A DNA stretch of 64,000 nucleotides from Flavobacterium ovatum (GCF_040703125.1 NZ_CP160035.1:1364001-1428000); one strand, 5' to 3'; positions 45,804-53,466 are shown, counted from the first letter of the stretch. The notes: generated from the sequence alone by a model not told the origin. Program-made: numbers and translations.

Positions 45804-46537
45804 GATGCGAATTCTTTTTTAATCCAACTAGCAAAAAGTTCTGCCGAATTAACAGCATGTCGATCCGATGATTCTCCAGGATTTACTTCTACGACAAACT
45901 CTGGTGTAGCATCAATTGTATAATAGCGACTACCTAATTTATTTAGCCTCTTAGTTGCTTCTATTACCACTTCAGGTATAATATTGTACCTGTGGTATAT
46001 GTTGCCATTCAGCACCCAATAACGTTCTTCTTGTTGAATCTTCTCTGGTTCAATAAATTTTCTGATGGCATACTTACCATCAAAAATAAACTCATCATAT
46101 AACTTTTTCATTTCTTCCAAAGAAGTAGTGGGGTAGACTGATTTACCTTCCTCAACATGCTCTAAAGCCTTTGCATCTTTTTTTATAAACGCTTTATCCC
46201 AACCTTTATCATAAATTAATTTAGGGACTTCCTGATTTAATTCATCGACAAAAAAGGTTTCAATACTTAAATCTGCGATATGTGGATAATATGTAGATAA
46301 GCGTGTATAATCTATAAGATTTTGAAATTTGTTGATAAATCGTTTATCCTGTGGATATTTTTCTTCTTGATATATACAAAACCCCCTGTGCATTAAATTT
46401 TCAGAGTTACTATCTGGATCTAAACCAACTGTAATCCCAGCCTTCTGCATTGCTTCGGCTTCTTCTTTCCATAGCCAATGAATCTCTTGTGTATTTACTT
46501 CTGATGAAGGATAAATAATTTGAAATTTTTTTTTCAT
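45800..46537 (-). CDS. ATP-grasp enzyme, R2K-like clade
   Basis: A 245-residue ATP-grasp protein. It has the lysine-bearing strand KAFIKKDAKALEH (K119/K120), the RKFIEPEKIQQEERYWVLNGN segment (R159, R172) and the metal-binding end YTIDATPEFVVEVNPGESSD (D209, E217, N219). The arrangement resembles the R2K group of ATP-grasp enzymes. ATP-grasp enzymes form amide, ester or thioester bonds through acyl phosphates; in RiPP clusters they cross-link side chains or add residues. Substrate here is unknown; the candidate precursor in the same operon is an obvious possibility. There is a 72-base gap after the glycosyltransferase and a 4-base overlap with the phosphoesterase. Confidence 0.75.
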   Translation of the reverse strand: MKKKFQIIYPSSEVNTQEIHWLWKEEAEAMQKAGITVGLDPDSNSENLMHRGFCIYQEEKYPQDKRFINKFQNLIDYTRLSTYYPHIADLSIETFFVDELNQEVPKLIYDKGWDKAFIKKDAKALEHVEEGKSVYPTTSLEEMKKLYDEFIFDGKYAIRKFIEPEKIQQEERYWVLNGNIYHRYNIIPEVVIEATKRLNKLGSRYYTIDATPEFVVEVNPGESSDRHAVNSAELFASWIKKEFAS

Positions 46538-46609
46538 AAGTAATTTAATTCTTTTTTATTGATAAAATAATATCAACCTCCTTTAAGTTTTTCCGAAACC
46601 ATTTTTCAC

Positions 46610-48190
46610 TTATAAATCATCTGGCACCAAATAACCCAACTGAACTAGTTCCTGAACCAATTCTATATTTTTTTGATTATTAGGGTAAAATATTGGATCA
46701 TCCATAGTATTTACACTTTTTCTTAAATACATCCAATTGGTCTCATTGTATCTCTTGATTCGAGGACCAGGAAAACCAAATTCTACAATTGCTTTCTCTT
46801 CCTCCCAAAGTTTTATACGCCAAAATCCACGATAACCGTTTCCTTTCACAATTTCTTGAGGACTGGAATAGGTGGTATAAAGCCCTTGTATAGCTGTAAA
46901 AAAGTGAGGCTCTGAAAACCATCCGACACCTATATCTCCCGTACCATCAACATAAAGTCCCTCTGGATAAAGTTTTGAGTTTAATTTAACGGCTTCTTGG
47001 AACGAATTAGGTGCTTGTTCCATCCATTTGTCAAAACGTTCTTTTGAACGCCAATTTCCTATTGGTGCTTCTTCTGGAAGAATTCTAAGAAATTTAAATG
47101 CTTCTGCTTTTAATAATTCAATGGATTTATCGGGATTACATTCGTTAGTGATCCATTCGGCATTGAAGTGTTTATTTTCAATCTGTTGTTTTTTTGTCCA
47201 TGATTTAATTTTAATAATCTCTTCGCTTAGTTGTTTTAAACTGTAACGTACACCTCCAAGTGTAGGGTAAGTTTTAACTACACCTCCTTTAATCGATGCT
47301 AATTGTCCCAAACCACAAAAGTCTGAAACAACTGTTGGCAAGCCACATAGTATAGCTTCTCTTGGCGTAATACCAAAATTTTCATCTTCATGAAAGGAAG
47401 GATAAACAAAACAATCTGCCGACCAAAATAAACTTCGAAGAGTATGGTGATCCATTGATTTTAGACAAATCAAATCACAGAATTTATTAGATTCTAGTAT
47501 TTCTCTATCAAAAAACTGTGAAAAGGTTGTGTGGTTAGCATTGCTTTGATAAATAAAAAAGTCAGGTTCAAAATCACCAACCAATGTAACTCTAATATTT
47601 TGTTCACCAGAGATATTCAATGCTCTTATAAGCTGGGCTATACCTTTATTTGCAATAAATCTACCAGCATAAACAATATGAAAGCATTCCTTTTTTACTT
47701 TAAACCATTTTTTTGCACTTTCCCTTTCAATATCAGTAGGTAAACAAAATATATCGGTGTTTAATTTAGGTACAAGAACCCCCAATGTAGGGGCTACTTC
47801 ACCTAAGCCATTATATAACTGTTTGCTTTGTTTTTGACTTGTAACAATATTAAGCGTTGCTTCCCTGAAAGTCCATCGATTTAGAAATCCCCCAGTTGTC
47901 ATAAGTGCTCCTTTGGTATGTTGTAACAACCGACAAGCTAAATCATCAGGTGGGTTTTCGTGAAATGTAGCAAAAATGACATCATCCTGAGTACACAGTT
48001 GTTTTAGTAACTCCGAATCTTGGCTAGGGCTCACTTTGATGATTTCTCCGATTTTAGCCAATGATTCAAAATAATGAGCTTTCAAATAATTTACAGAGGT
48101 ACTTGCATCTAATACTGGGAAGTTTTCATGCGTATCCTCATCCAAGTTTGAATAAAAATCAAATTCCGATATAGGTACAATAAAACGCAT
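46610..48190 (-). CDS. GT4-type glycosyltransferase with a C-terminal extension
   Basis: A 526-residue GT-B fold glycosyltransferase. Residues about 165-370 carry the group 1 signatures: FHIVYAGRFIANKGIAQLIRAL, the E-x7-E motif in YPSFHEDENFGITPREAILCG (E270, E278) and LPTVVSDFCGLGQL. The N-terminal acceptor domain is divergent. After about residue 375 an extra domain of 150 residues (QAPNSFQEAVKLNSKLYPEG, GVGWFSEPHFFTAIQGLYTT, NGYRGFWRIKLWEEEKAIVE) is not part of the family as I know it. In this operon it may glycosylate the peptide product. It starts 17 bases after the cyclase-like gene. Confidence 0.82.
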   Translation of the reverse strand: MRFIVPISEFDFYSNLDEDTHENFPVLDASTSVNYLKAHYFESLAKIGEIIKVSPSQDSELLKQLCTQDDVIFATFHENPPDDLACRLLQHTKGALMTTGGFLNRWTFREATLNIVTSQKQSKQLYNGLGEVAPTLGVLVPKLNTDIFCLPTDIERESAKKWFKVKKECFHIVYAGRFIANKGIAQLIRALNISGEQNIRVTLVGDFEPDFFIYQSNANHTTFSQFFDREILESNKFCDLICLKSMDHHTLRSLFWSADCFVYPSFHEDENFGITPREAILCGLPTVVSDFCGLGQLASIKGGVVKTYPTLGGVRYSLKQLSEEIIKIKSWTKKQQIENKHFNAEWITNECNPDKSIELLKAEAFKFLRILPEEAPIGNWRSKERFDKWMEQAPNSFQEAVKLNSKLYPEGLYVDGTGDIGVGWFSEPHFFTAIQGLYTTYSSPQEIVKGNGYRGFWRIKLWEEEKAIVEFGFPGPRIKRYNETNWMYLRKSVNTMDDPIFYPNNQKNIELVQELVQLGYLVPDDL

Positions 48191-48207
48191 TTTTCTAATT
48201 TTGAATA

Positions 48208-49356
48208 TTAGCTTTTTTCAAATAAACCATTCAGCCATACCGCTAGCGAGACTCTAGATTCTATTCCTTGATACATCGTTTTTTGAGCATCACGTAAATC
48301 TTGGTTCAGCAAATCATTAGTATTCTGAGAAGAAAAATAGGGGTTAGCCGTTATGTCATAAGCATGTTCAAAGAGCTTTCGAATTGTAGGAACTGCATTC
48401 AATAAACCATCAATATACAATCCCCAAAAATCTGCGCAATATGTGTAATTAATTAGCTCTTGTGGCAAAAAGTCTTTAAAAAACTGTCTAGCCCATAATT
48501 TAGTATTATCCTCTCCTTGTCCTAAACGTAAATTATATACAGTATTCATGATACCCAAATCGGCATAAAAAGGAACTACTTCTATGCCATGAGGTGCATA
48601 AGCGAGATCATCCAACCACGAATCTCTAAAAACCTGAGGCATCCAAGTGCATTCACGTGCATCCAATTGAATTGGTTCTGCAAATAAATTATCACCTCCA
48701 CTACCCGTCAAAAGTACCTCTACACCCATCTTTTGACATTCAATTGCCATAGCTTTATTAGTATGATAATTCAAATTAAGCATGTCAGGATGTTGGTGAG
48801 CCGGTACTTTTTCCAATTGACTTAATGGTAAATAATCTTCAAAATCAATTAAAACAGTATTTTTACCTAAAGGTGCAATTAATTCTTGGATATATCTTTC
48901 GGTTCTAAATTCATAACGGCTAGAACTCATTCCGACTAATGAAAAAGAAATTTTAAAATGTTTTAATAATGTAATAATTATACTAGAATCAAAACCACCA
49001 CTGAGTTGTACACCAATATGTTTTGATTTATACTGGTCAAAAAAAATGGCACTAGCTTCCAGAAAATCATTGATATCTGTGTACTGCAACTTCGGTTGAA
49101 AACAAGGGTCTGTTAAAATCTTCTTCTCTACATTCCACAGCATTCCTGAATAAACTGGAAGAATATCTTCAATTACTGGTTGACATTGTGATCGGTTTAA
49201 TGCACCGAGTTTTACATTTTTTTCAAAAATTTCAGGCTGAATATTTTTCCAAATCCCTTTGCTGTGATTTTTCCATATTTGGGGTAGTTTTTCTCCTGTA
49301 GACAATAAGCGGAAATGTGCGCTAGGTTCTTCTATATAGTTTGAAGCTATTTTCAT
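48208..49356 (-). CDS. Asparagine-synthetase-like protein, probable lasso-peptide-type cyclase (C protein)
   Basis: A 382-residue protein with the ATP-pyrophosphatase domain of class B asparagine synthetases. The PP-loop is VQLSGGFDSSIIITLL (S119-S125), followed by the VLLTGSGGDNLFAE motif. The N-terminal 110 residues are a reduced glutaminase-like part without a catalytic N-terminal cysteine. In lasso-peptide systems such proteins (McjC type) adenylate an Asp or Glu side chain and close the macrolactam. The ATG at 49356 overlaps the stop of the B2 gene as TAATG; an open extension to 49392 is less likely. Shorter than McjC (about 500 residues). Alternative: another AsnB-like amidotransferase. 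Confidence 0.8.
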   Translation of the reverse strand: MKIASNYIEEPSAHFRLLSTGEKLPQIWKNHSKGIWKNIQPEIFEKNVKLGALNRSQCQPVIEDILPVYSGMLWNVEKKILTDPCFQPKLQYTDINDFLEASAIFFDQYKSKHIGVQLSGGFDSSIIITLLKHFKISFSLVGMSSSRYEFRTERYIQELIAPLGKNTVLIDFEDYLPLSQLEKVPAHQHPDMLNLNYHTNKAMAIECQKMGVEVLLTGSGGDNLFAEPIQLDARECTWMPQVFRDSWLDDLAYAPHGIEVVPFYADLGIMNTVYNLRLGQGEDNTKLWARQFFKDFLPQELINYTYCADFWGLYIDGLLNAVPTIRKLFEHAYDITANPYFSSQNTNDLLNQDLRDAQKTMYQGIESRVSLAVWLNGLFEKS

Positions 49357-49907
49357 TAATATATGGCCGCTACAGGTTGAAAATTTATCCACATATTATC
49401 GTAACAATCTGGTTGTATGCCGTCTTCAATAATCCATGCATGCATCGATTTTGAAGGCAGAAATATGCCAATAAACATAACGCCTTCCTTTGCGAATTTT
49501 TTAGATGTACTAGCAGCAAACAAAGATCTAGGATAACATAAATCATTTTGAATACCACCTGGATAAAGTTTGCGAAAATAATCAATGGCTTCCTGAGAAG
49601 AGTCAAATATTGGACGACCAAAATTAGCTGCTATTTTACCTAGTAAGAATGAAACTTTACAAGTCTTGATTAATGCAAAAACATAAAATTTAATAAAAAT
49701 ATCATTGATAAAATCATCGTTTTTAAAAACCCCTTTTCTCAAAAGGTATGGCTTATTACAACTATGGATTGCTTTTTCTAACTTTTTATTAGGAACTTGC
49801 TGGCTTATTTTCTTCAATTTCATTTCCTTTTCTAGTAGCAATCCAGTTACTGGATCGAAAACATATTGAAAAGTAGAATGAGAAATTGGTAGGGAAATAA
49901 TATTCAT
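49356..49907 (-). CDS. Lasso-peptide-type B2 protein (transglutaminase-like leader peptidase)
   Basis: A 183-residue protein. The C-terminal half fits the transglutaminase-like core of lasso B2/McjB proteins: the catalytic cysteine in QNDLCYPRSLFAAS (C124), the strand EGVMFIGIFLPSKSMHAWIIEDG with histidine 156 and an acidic residue (E161 or D162). B2 proteins remove the leader from the precursor. The N-terminal 80 residues are divergent (MNIISLPISHSTFQYVFDP). It overlaps the upstream 92-residue gene by 4 bases (ATGA) and the cyclase by 1 base, so all three are tightly coupled. Confidence 0.78.
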   Translation of the reverse strand: MNIISLPISHSTFQYVFDPVTGLLLEKEMKLKKISQQVPNKKLEKAIHSCNKPYLLRKGVFKNDDFINDIFIKFYVFALIKTCKVSFLLGKIAANFGRPIFDSSQEAIDYFRKLYPGGIQNDLCYPRSLFAASTSKKFAKEGVMFIGIFLPSKSMHAWIIEDGIQPDCYDNMWINFQPVAAIY

Positions 49908-50182
49908 ATATAAAAAATTTCCGAAGAGATTATTCTCATAACTTTCCCACTTCCATTAAAAATACCATTCGGGTTATTTGAATTTTCAGAAATTATAATT
50001 TCTAAACTTTCACCTAGTAAATCTTTTATAGAACAGTTCATATTTATGTTGGAAAATTTAATTGTAAGCTCATCCTTATTACCAAAGTCGAAAGTATTAT
50101 CAAGAGCATAAGATCTAACACGTAGTATAGCCAAATCATCTCCAATACATTCTCTTATAGTTCCGTAAATTATATTTGCCAT
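49904..50182 (-). CDS. Small protein in the position of a RiPP recognition (B1) gene
   Basis: A 92-residue protein that I do not recognise. It is mainly beta by pattern (NIIYGTIRECIGDDLAILRV, KDELTIKFSNINM, GESLEIIISENSN, GKVMRIISSEIFYI). In lasso clusters the gene before B2 is usually B1, a PqqD-like leader-binding domain of about 85-90 residues. Size and position fit, but the sequence does not show a clear PqqD pattern. It overlaps B2 by 4 bases. A role as a leader-binding partner is a guess from context. Confidence 0.65.
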   Translation of the reverse strand: MANIIYGTIRECIGDDLAILRVRSYALDNTFDFGNKDELTIKFSNINMNCSIKDLLGESLEIIISENSNNPNGIFNGSGKVMRIISSEIFYI

Positions 50183-50228
50183 ATTTTAATAAATAACCGA
50201 AAACATTATGAAATTTTAAACAATCCTA

Positions 50229-50384
50229 CTATTTACGGATTTCATCCATTTGATTTCCTAAACTTTGTAAATCTTGAAGGTGCTTCGCTCCATCTTCAAT
50301 AATTTTTTTAAATGCTTCTTTTTGATCATTAGTAAGTTCTGATTCCTCTAGTGTTTCTAAAAGCAATTTGACACATTCTTCCAT
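50229..50384 (-). CDS. 51-residue acidic helical protein
   Basis: ATG at 50384, TAG at 50229-50231. It begins MEECVKLLLETLEESELTND and ends LQSLGNQMDEIRK. It looks all-helical and acidic with heptad-like leucines, one cysteine and no glycine-rich core. It lies between the candidate precursor and the 92-residue gene. It could be a second precursor, a leader-like helper or an immunity peptide; nothing distinguishes these. Confidence 0.5.
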   Translation of the reverse strand: MEECVKLLLETLEESELTNDQKEAFKKIIEDGAKHLQDLQSLGNQMDEIRK

Positions 50385-50495
50385 TTTTATATTATTTTAA
50401 TTATTATCATTTGGTCACATTGGTTAAAAACACATTTCTGGTGCATTACCCAAAACAATACCCTTAAAATCACAACCCTTAAGCAGAATAATTAT

Positions 50496-50527
50496 AAAGT
50501 GTGAAGGCGTTTATTACCCCACACTTT
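50496..50527 (-). terminator. Stem-loop between the candidate precursor and the biosynthetic genes
   Basis: On the minus strand AAAGTGTG pairs with CACACTTT, extended by GG/CC, across an AT-rich loop. It lies 14 bases past the precursor stop. No long T run follows, so it may be a partial terminator or an mRNA-stabilising hairpin of the kind found after RiPP precursor genes. Confidence 0.55.
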
Positions 50528-50540
50528 ATTTTTACATCAT

Positions 50541-50699
50541 TTAATAAGTATCATAACTAGTACTAGTCTTTTGGGTTTTCCAATCCACACCATTTTGGTC
50601 ACGTGTTCCACCACTTTTTCTTCCTTTAATAGCAGTGTGATCAGCATGAATTTTTGCTCCGTAAGCTAACTCGACAATTCTTTTTACTAAATTTTTCAT
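50541..50699 (-). CDS. Candidate RiPP (lasso-like) precursor peptide, 52 residues
   Basis: ATG at 50699, TAA at 50541-50543, with an AAAAAAATG start context. The peptide opens with a basic, helix-prone leader (MKNLVKRIVELAYGAKIHAD). The C-terminal part is polar and Gly/Thr/Ser-rich: GRKSGGTRDQNGVDWK, then TQKTSTSYDTY. Glycine 31 lies eight residues before Asp39, which would give a nine-membered Gly-Asp macrolactam (GTRDQNGVD) with the tail WKTQKTSTSYDTY. Gly26 to Asp34 has the same spacing. The usual leader Thr at -2 is Ser29 in the first choice. First gene of the operon and followed by a stem-loop. The tail is rich in Thr, Ser and Tyr, fitting a glycosyltransferase substrate. Confidence 0.55.
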   Translation of the reverse strand: MKNLVKRIVELAYGAKIHADHTAIKGRKSGGTRDQNGVDWKTQKTSTSYDTY

Positions 50700-50830
50700 T
50701 TTTTTAATATTTATTATCTTTCCTACTCTTTAAAGGATTTTCGGACAACTCCTTTTTTTTAACAGCAATCCGTATGGATATCTAATCTTACAAATCAAAT
50801 TAAAAATAAGTTAGAAAAAGAGGCGATTTT

Positions 50831-50866
50831 GTTCTAAATTAATTATTTTTGGTTCTAATTTAGAAC
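50831..50866. promoter_or_regulatory. Palindromic operator upstream of the XRE regulator
   Basis: GTTCTAATTTAGAAC (50852-50866) is a perfect 15-base palindrome four bases before the regulator ATG. A further half-site, GTTCTAA, lies at 50831-50837. A -7-like TATTTTTG (50844-50851) sits between them, so binding would block transcription. Probably the autoregulatory site of the XRE protein and perhaps a control point for the divergent operon. Confidence 0.6.
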
Positions 50867-50870
50867 TTTT

Positions 50871-51227
50871 ATGAAAGCAGATATTGGAAATAAAATCAGA
50901 AAGATTAGAGAATTAAAAGGTTTAACACAAGATTACATGGCTAACCAACTGGAAATGTCACAACGTGCGTATTCTAAAATAGAGAATAATGATATTAAAC
51001 TTGACTGGAATAGAATTGAAAGTATTTCTAAAATATTAGATATAGAACCTATTGACTTGGTTTCTTTTGAAGATAATTTGGTTTTTAATAATTGTTCACA
51101 TTCAGGAAAAGCTCATATAATGTATAACAATAACTTTCCAGAGGAACTCAAAAAAAGCTACGAAGATCGTATTAGTCATTTAGATCAAGAAGTGCTATTT
51201 TTAAGAAGCTTATTGGAAAAAAAATAA
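50871..51227 (+). CDS. XRE-family helix-turn-helix regulator
   Basis: A 118-residue DNA-binding protein. The N-terminal HTH_3 domain is IGNKIRKIRELKGLTQDYMANQLEMSQRAYSKIENNDIKLDW and the ILDIEPIDLVSF helix. The C-terminal end is a short coiled coil (SYEDRISHLDQEVLFLRSLLEKK), probably for dimerisation. It is transcribed divergently from the RiPP-like operon, with a palindromic operator overlapping its own promoter, so it most likely controls that operon and itself. Confidence 0.88.
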   Translation: MKADIGNKIRKIRELKGLTQDYMANQLEMSQRAYSKIENNDIKLDWNRIESISKILDIEPIDLVSFEDNLVFNNCSHSGKAHIMYNNNFPEELKKSYEDRISHLDQEVLFLRSLLEKK

Positions 51228-51890
51228 AGTTGTTAGAAGCTCTTATTTTGTTTTTTAATGACTTTATTAATTTTCTTCGATAGTTTAAACAGCATAAAAA
51301 TTTCCTAAAATTTGGAATAGCAACAATAGTCAACTCGATGCAATTTCGCCGTACGTTTGTTCTACTGGACGAAGCATCACCAATTTAATCATTACAATAA
51401 ATAATCGTAATTTTCTGATACTACCAATTATTACTATTAATAAAAATCACAAATTATTAAATTAATCATTAATAGCCTATTAGTACTGGTGTGTTAATTT
51501 TTTTCGATTAGGGTCAATATAGTATAATACTATTAAAATAATACTATATTTCATATTGTTATATATGCCACTATTTTCACTAAAAAAACACATTATAGCA
51601 CGCCATCACTCACTTAAATCGTAATTTCAACCTATTTTTATTACGGTTAATTACCCATCGCAATTATAACTAGACAATCAAAACAGATTTTAAAAAGCCA
51701 AAGGTTAGATTTTGTTCCTTATTTCTTTGCAATAAACATAACCTCAATAATCAGCTTAAAAAAGATTAACAGAGAAAAGACTAAACTTCATCACAAATTA
51801 TTTGTATAAGATTAATGATCCCAGCAGATTAATGCTGCTGGCTACTTGATTCTCTATGATGAATTAAGTGCTTTAAATCTTTTCAAGTGC
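51228..51890. other. AT-rich region with inverted repeats before the PolA-like gene
   Basis: No gene supported. Notable structures are ATATAGTAT/ATACTATAT at 51517-51549 within extremely AT-rich sequence and CCAGCAG/CTGCTGG at 51821-51841 directly before the next reading frame. AT-rich repeats beside a polymerase-like gene could mark a replication origin, but no iterons were recognised. Confidence 0.4.
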
Positions 51891-53162
51891 ATGTATCAAA
51901 TAATAAATTTTAATTACAAATCAGCTCTCTTTACACAAATTGACGCTACCACCCTACAACTACTATCTTTATCTTCAGACTGCTACATAAACAACAGGGA
52001 ATTGATGTCTGATTTAAGTAATATAGAATTGCCTCTACAGGACAGAAACAAATCAGTGAAAAAAATATTAGAATTTTTAATATATCTGGAACATGAAGTA
52101 AAATTAGGTGGCACTTCTACTTTAATAATTCCGCTCCAAGTTTTTGAAAGCTACTTTTCGCCAAATTCTTATACTAAGTATCAATTAATACTTAAAGACT
52201 TGAAGATTTTAACCAATGTACCACACGATGATGGATCTTGGTACAAATATTTTGACAAGAAAAAATGCGAAACGAGCAAAACTGACTTAGGATTAGCAAA
52301 GAACTACAGAGTACATAATAATTATCTTGATAATGATGATTTAGTGTTGATAATATTTAATAATAAAATTAAAAATTCAATAGTTACAGTTACAAATCAC
52401 ATCCTTAAGCTTCCAAAAAAATACATAAACACTATAAAAAGTCTTAAAATAAATATTGGAAATGCGCTACAGGCAGAATTAAATGAATATCACAAACAGA
52501 AAATCAATTTTTCACAATTAAAATATCGAATTTCTCGAATTTTTGATGCTAGAAATAACAGGTTTATTAAATATGGAAAGAAAGTCAATAGAATTTATCA
52601 TTCATTTAGTAACATAAGCAAAGTAACTCGACAGCATTTCAATATTAATTTTTTTGAAATTGATATAACAAATTGTCAACCAACACTGTTAATAGCTTAT
52701 TTAGTGGACAACCAATATAAGTTAGATATGAACTATCAAACTGATTGTGAAAACGGCACTTTTTACGAAAGATTTATTGATTTGACAGATATTAGGTATT
52801 CCTTTGGTGATGATCTCGGTGATTTCAAAGAAGCTAGATCGACCACTAAGTCAATAATCTACAAAAATATCTTTTTCGGGTTCAATCCAAGAAATAAATG
52901 TAATAAGCGTTTTCGAGAAATATACCCCAATGTTTGGGAATCTTTATCTAAAATTAAACATGATAAAAGGTCTTTAGCAGCTGAACTTCAAAATATTGAA
53001 TCGCTATTATTCAATAGCTTAGTTCCTAAAAAAAGTAAATATTACTATACGTTACATGACGCAATATTCTATTCAAGTGATGGGGATACTTGTGAGCTAG
53101 AACAGCAAATAGTTGATTTTTTTGCTATTCGAAATATCAATGTTAAAATTGAAAAACGATAA
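51891..53162 (+). CDS. Compact family-A DNA polymerase-like protein of the island
   Basis: A 423-residue protein from the ATG at 51891; the frame is open to a TTG at 51846. The C-terminal half shows the three family-A polymerase motifs in order. Motif A is FFEIDITNCQPTLLIAYL (D at 52662), in the place of ADYSQIELR. The O-helix is RSTTKSIIYKNIFFGF (R at 52836), keeping R-x3-K-x3-aromatic-x3-aromatic, followed by FREIYPNVWESLSKI. Motif C is YTLHDAIFYSS (HD at 53055-53060), in the place of VHDELVF. HSFSNISKVTRQHF, before motif A, aligns with the LQNIPVRTERGR region of PolA. There are no exonuclease domains. The N-terminal 240 residues are unassigned. It may replicate or repair the excised element. 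Confidence 0.7.
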   Translation: MYQIINFNYKSALFTQIDATTLQLLSLSSDCYINNRELMSDLSNIELPLQDRNKSVKKILEFLIYLEHEVKLGGTSTLIIPLQVFESYFSPNSYTKYQLILKDLKILTNVPHDDGSWYKYFDKKKCETSKTDLGLAKNYRVHNNYLDNDDLVLIIFNNKIKNSIVTVTNHILKLPKKYINTIKSLKINIGNALQAELNEYHKQKINFSQLKYRISRIFDARNNRFIKYGKKVNRIYHSFSNISKVTRQHFNINFFEIDITNCQPTLLIAYLVDNQYKLDMNYQTDCENGTFYERFIDLTDIRYSFGDDLGDFKEARSTTKSIIYKNIFFGFNPRNKCNKRFREIYPNVWESLSKIKHDKRSLAAELQNIESLLFNSLVPKKSKYYYTLHDAIFYSSDGDTCELEQQIVDFFAIRNINVKIEKR

Positions 53163-53292
53163 TTAAAAAACTAGACATAAACAATTTGTAAAATAAATTA
53201 AAAAAAACGCAAAATTAACTAAACTTTTGATTGTCCAAAATATATAAGATATGTGATTGCAACGAAGCAACACATATTAAACAAATAAAAAA

Positions 53293-53466
53293 ATGGAATA
53301 TGGTGAATACGTAGGCACAAAAGAAGCGATGATTATCCTAGGCATAAAAAGCGAAACTACAATTATAAAACATGAAAAATCGGGTAAAATTAAAGCTTAC
53401 AGACCTTTTGCGAATAGAAAAAGATTTAAGGTTTCAGAGTTGCTGAATATACAGTCTAAGAAATAG
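53293..53466 (+). CDS. Excisionase-like HTH protein
   Basis: A 57-residue protein too short for routine calls: MEYGEYVGTKEAMIILGIKS, then ETTIIKHEKSGKIKAYRPFA, ending NRKRFKVSELLNIQSKK. It matches the MerR/excisionase-type HTH_17 pattern (helix-turn-helix, then a wing with basic residues and 'y...g.kryrfkvseLl'). Small proteins of this kind direct excision or regulate the integrase in integrative elements. It follows the PolA-like gene by 130 bases. Confidence 0.75.
   Translation: MEYGEYVGTKEAMIILGIKSETTIIKHEKSGKIKAYRPFANRKRFKVSELLNIQSKK

Noticed and set aside
51228..51890. Replication origin beside the PolA-like gene
   Set aside because: Inverted repeats and AT-richness are suggestive, but no iterons or DnaA boxes were found; listed only as a spacer.
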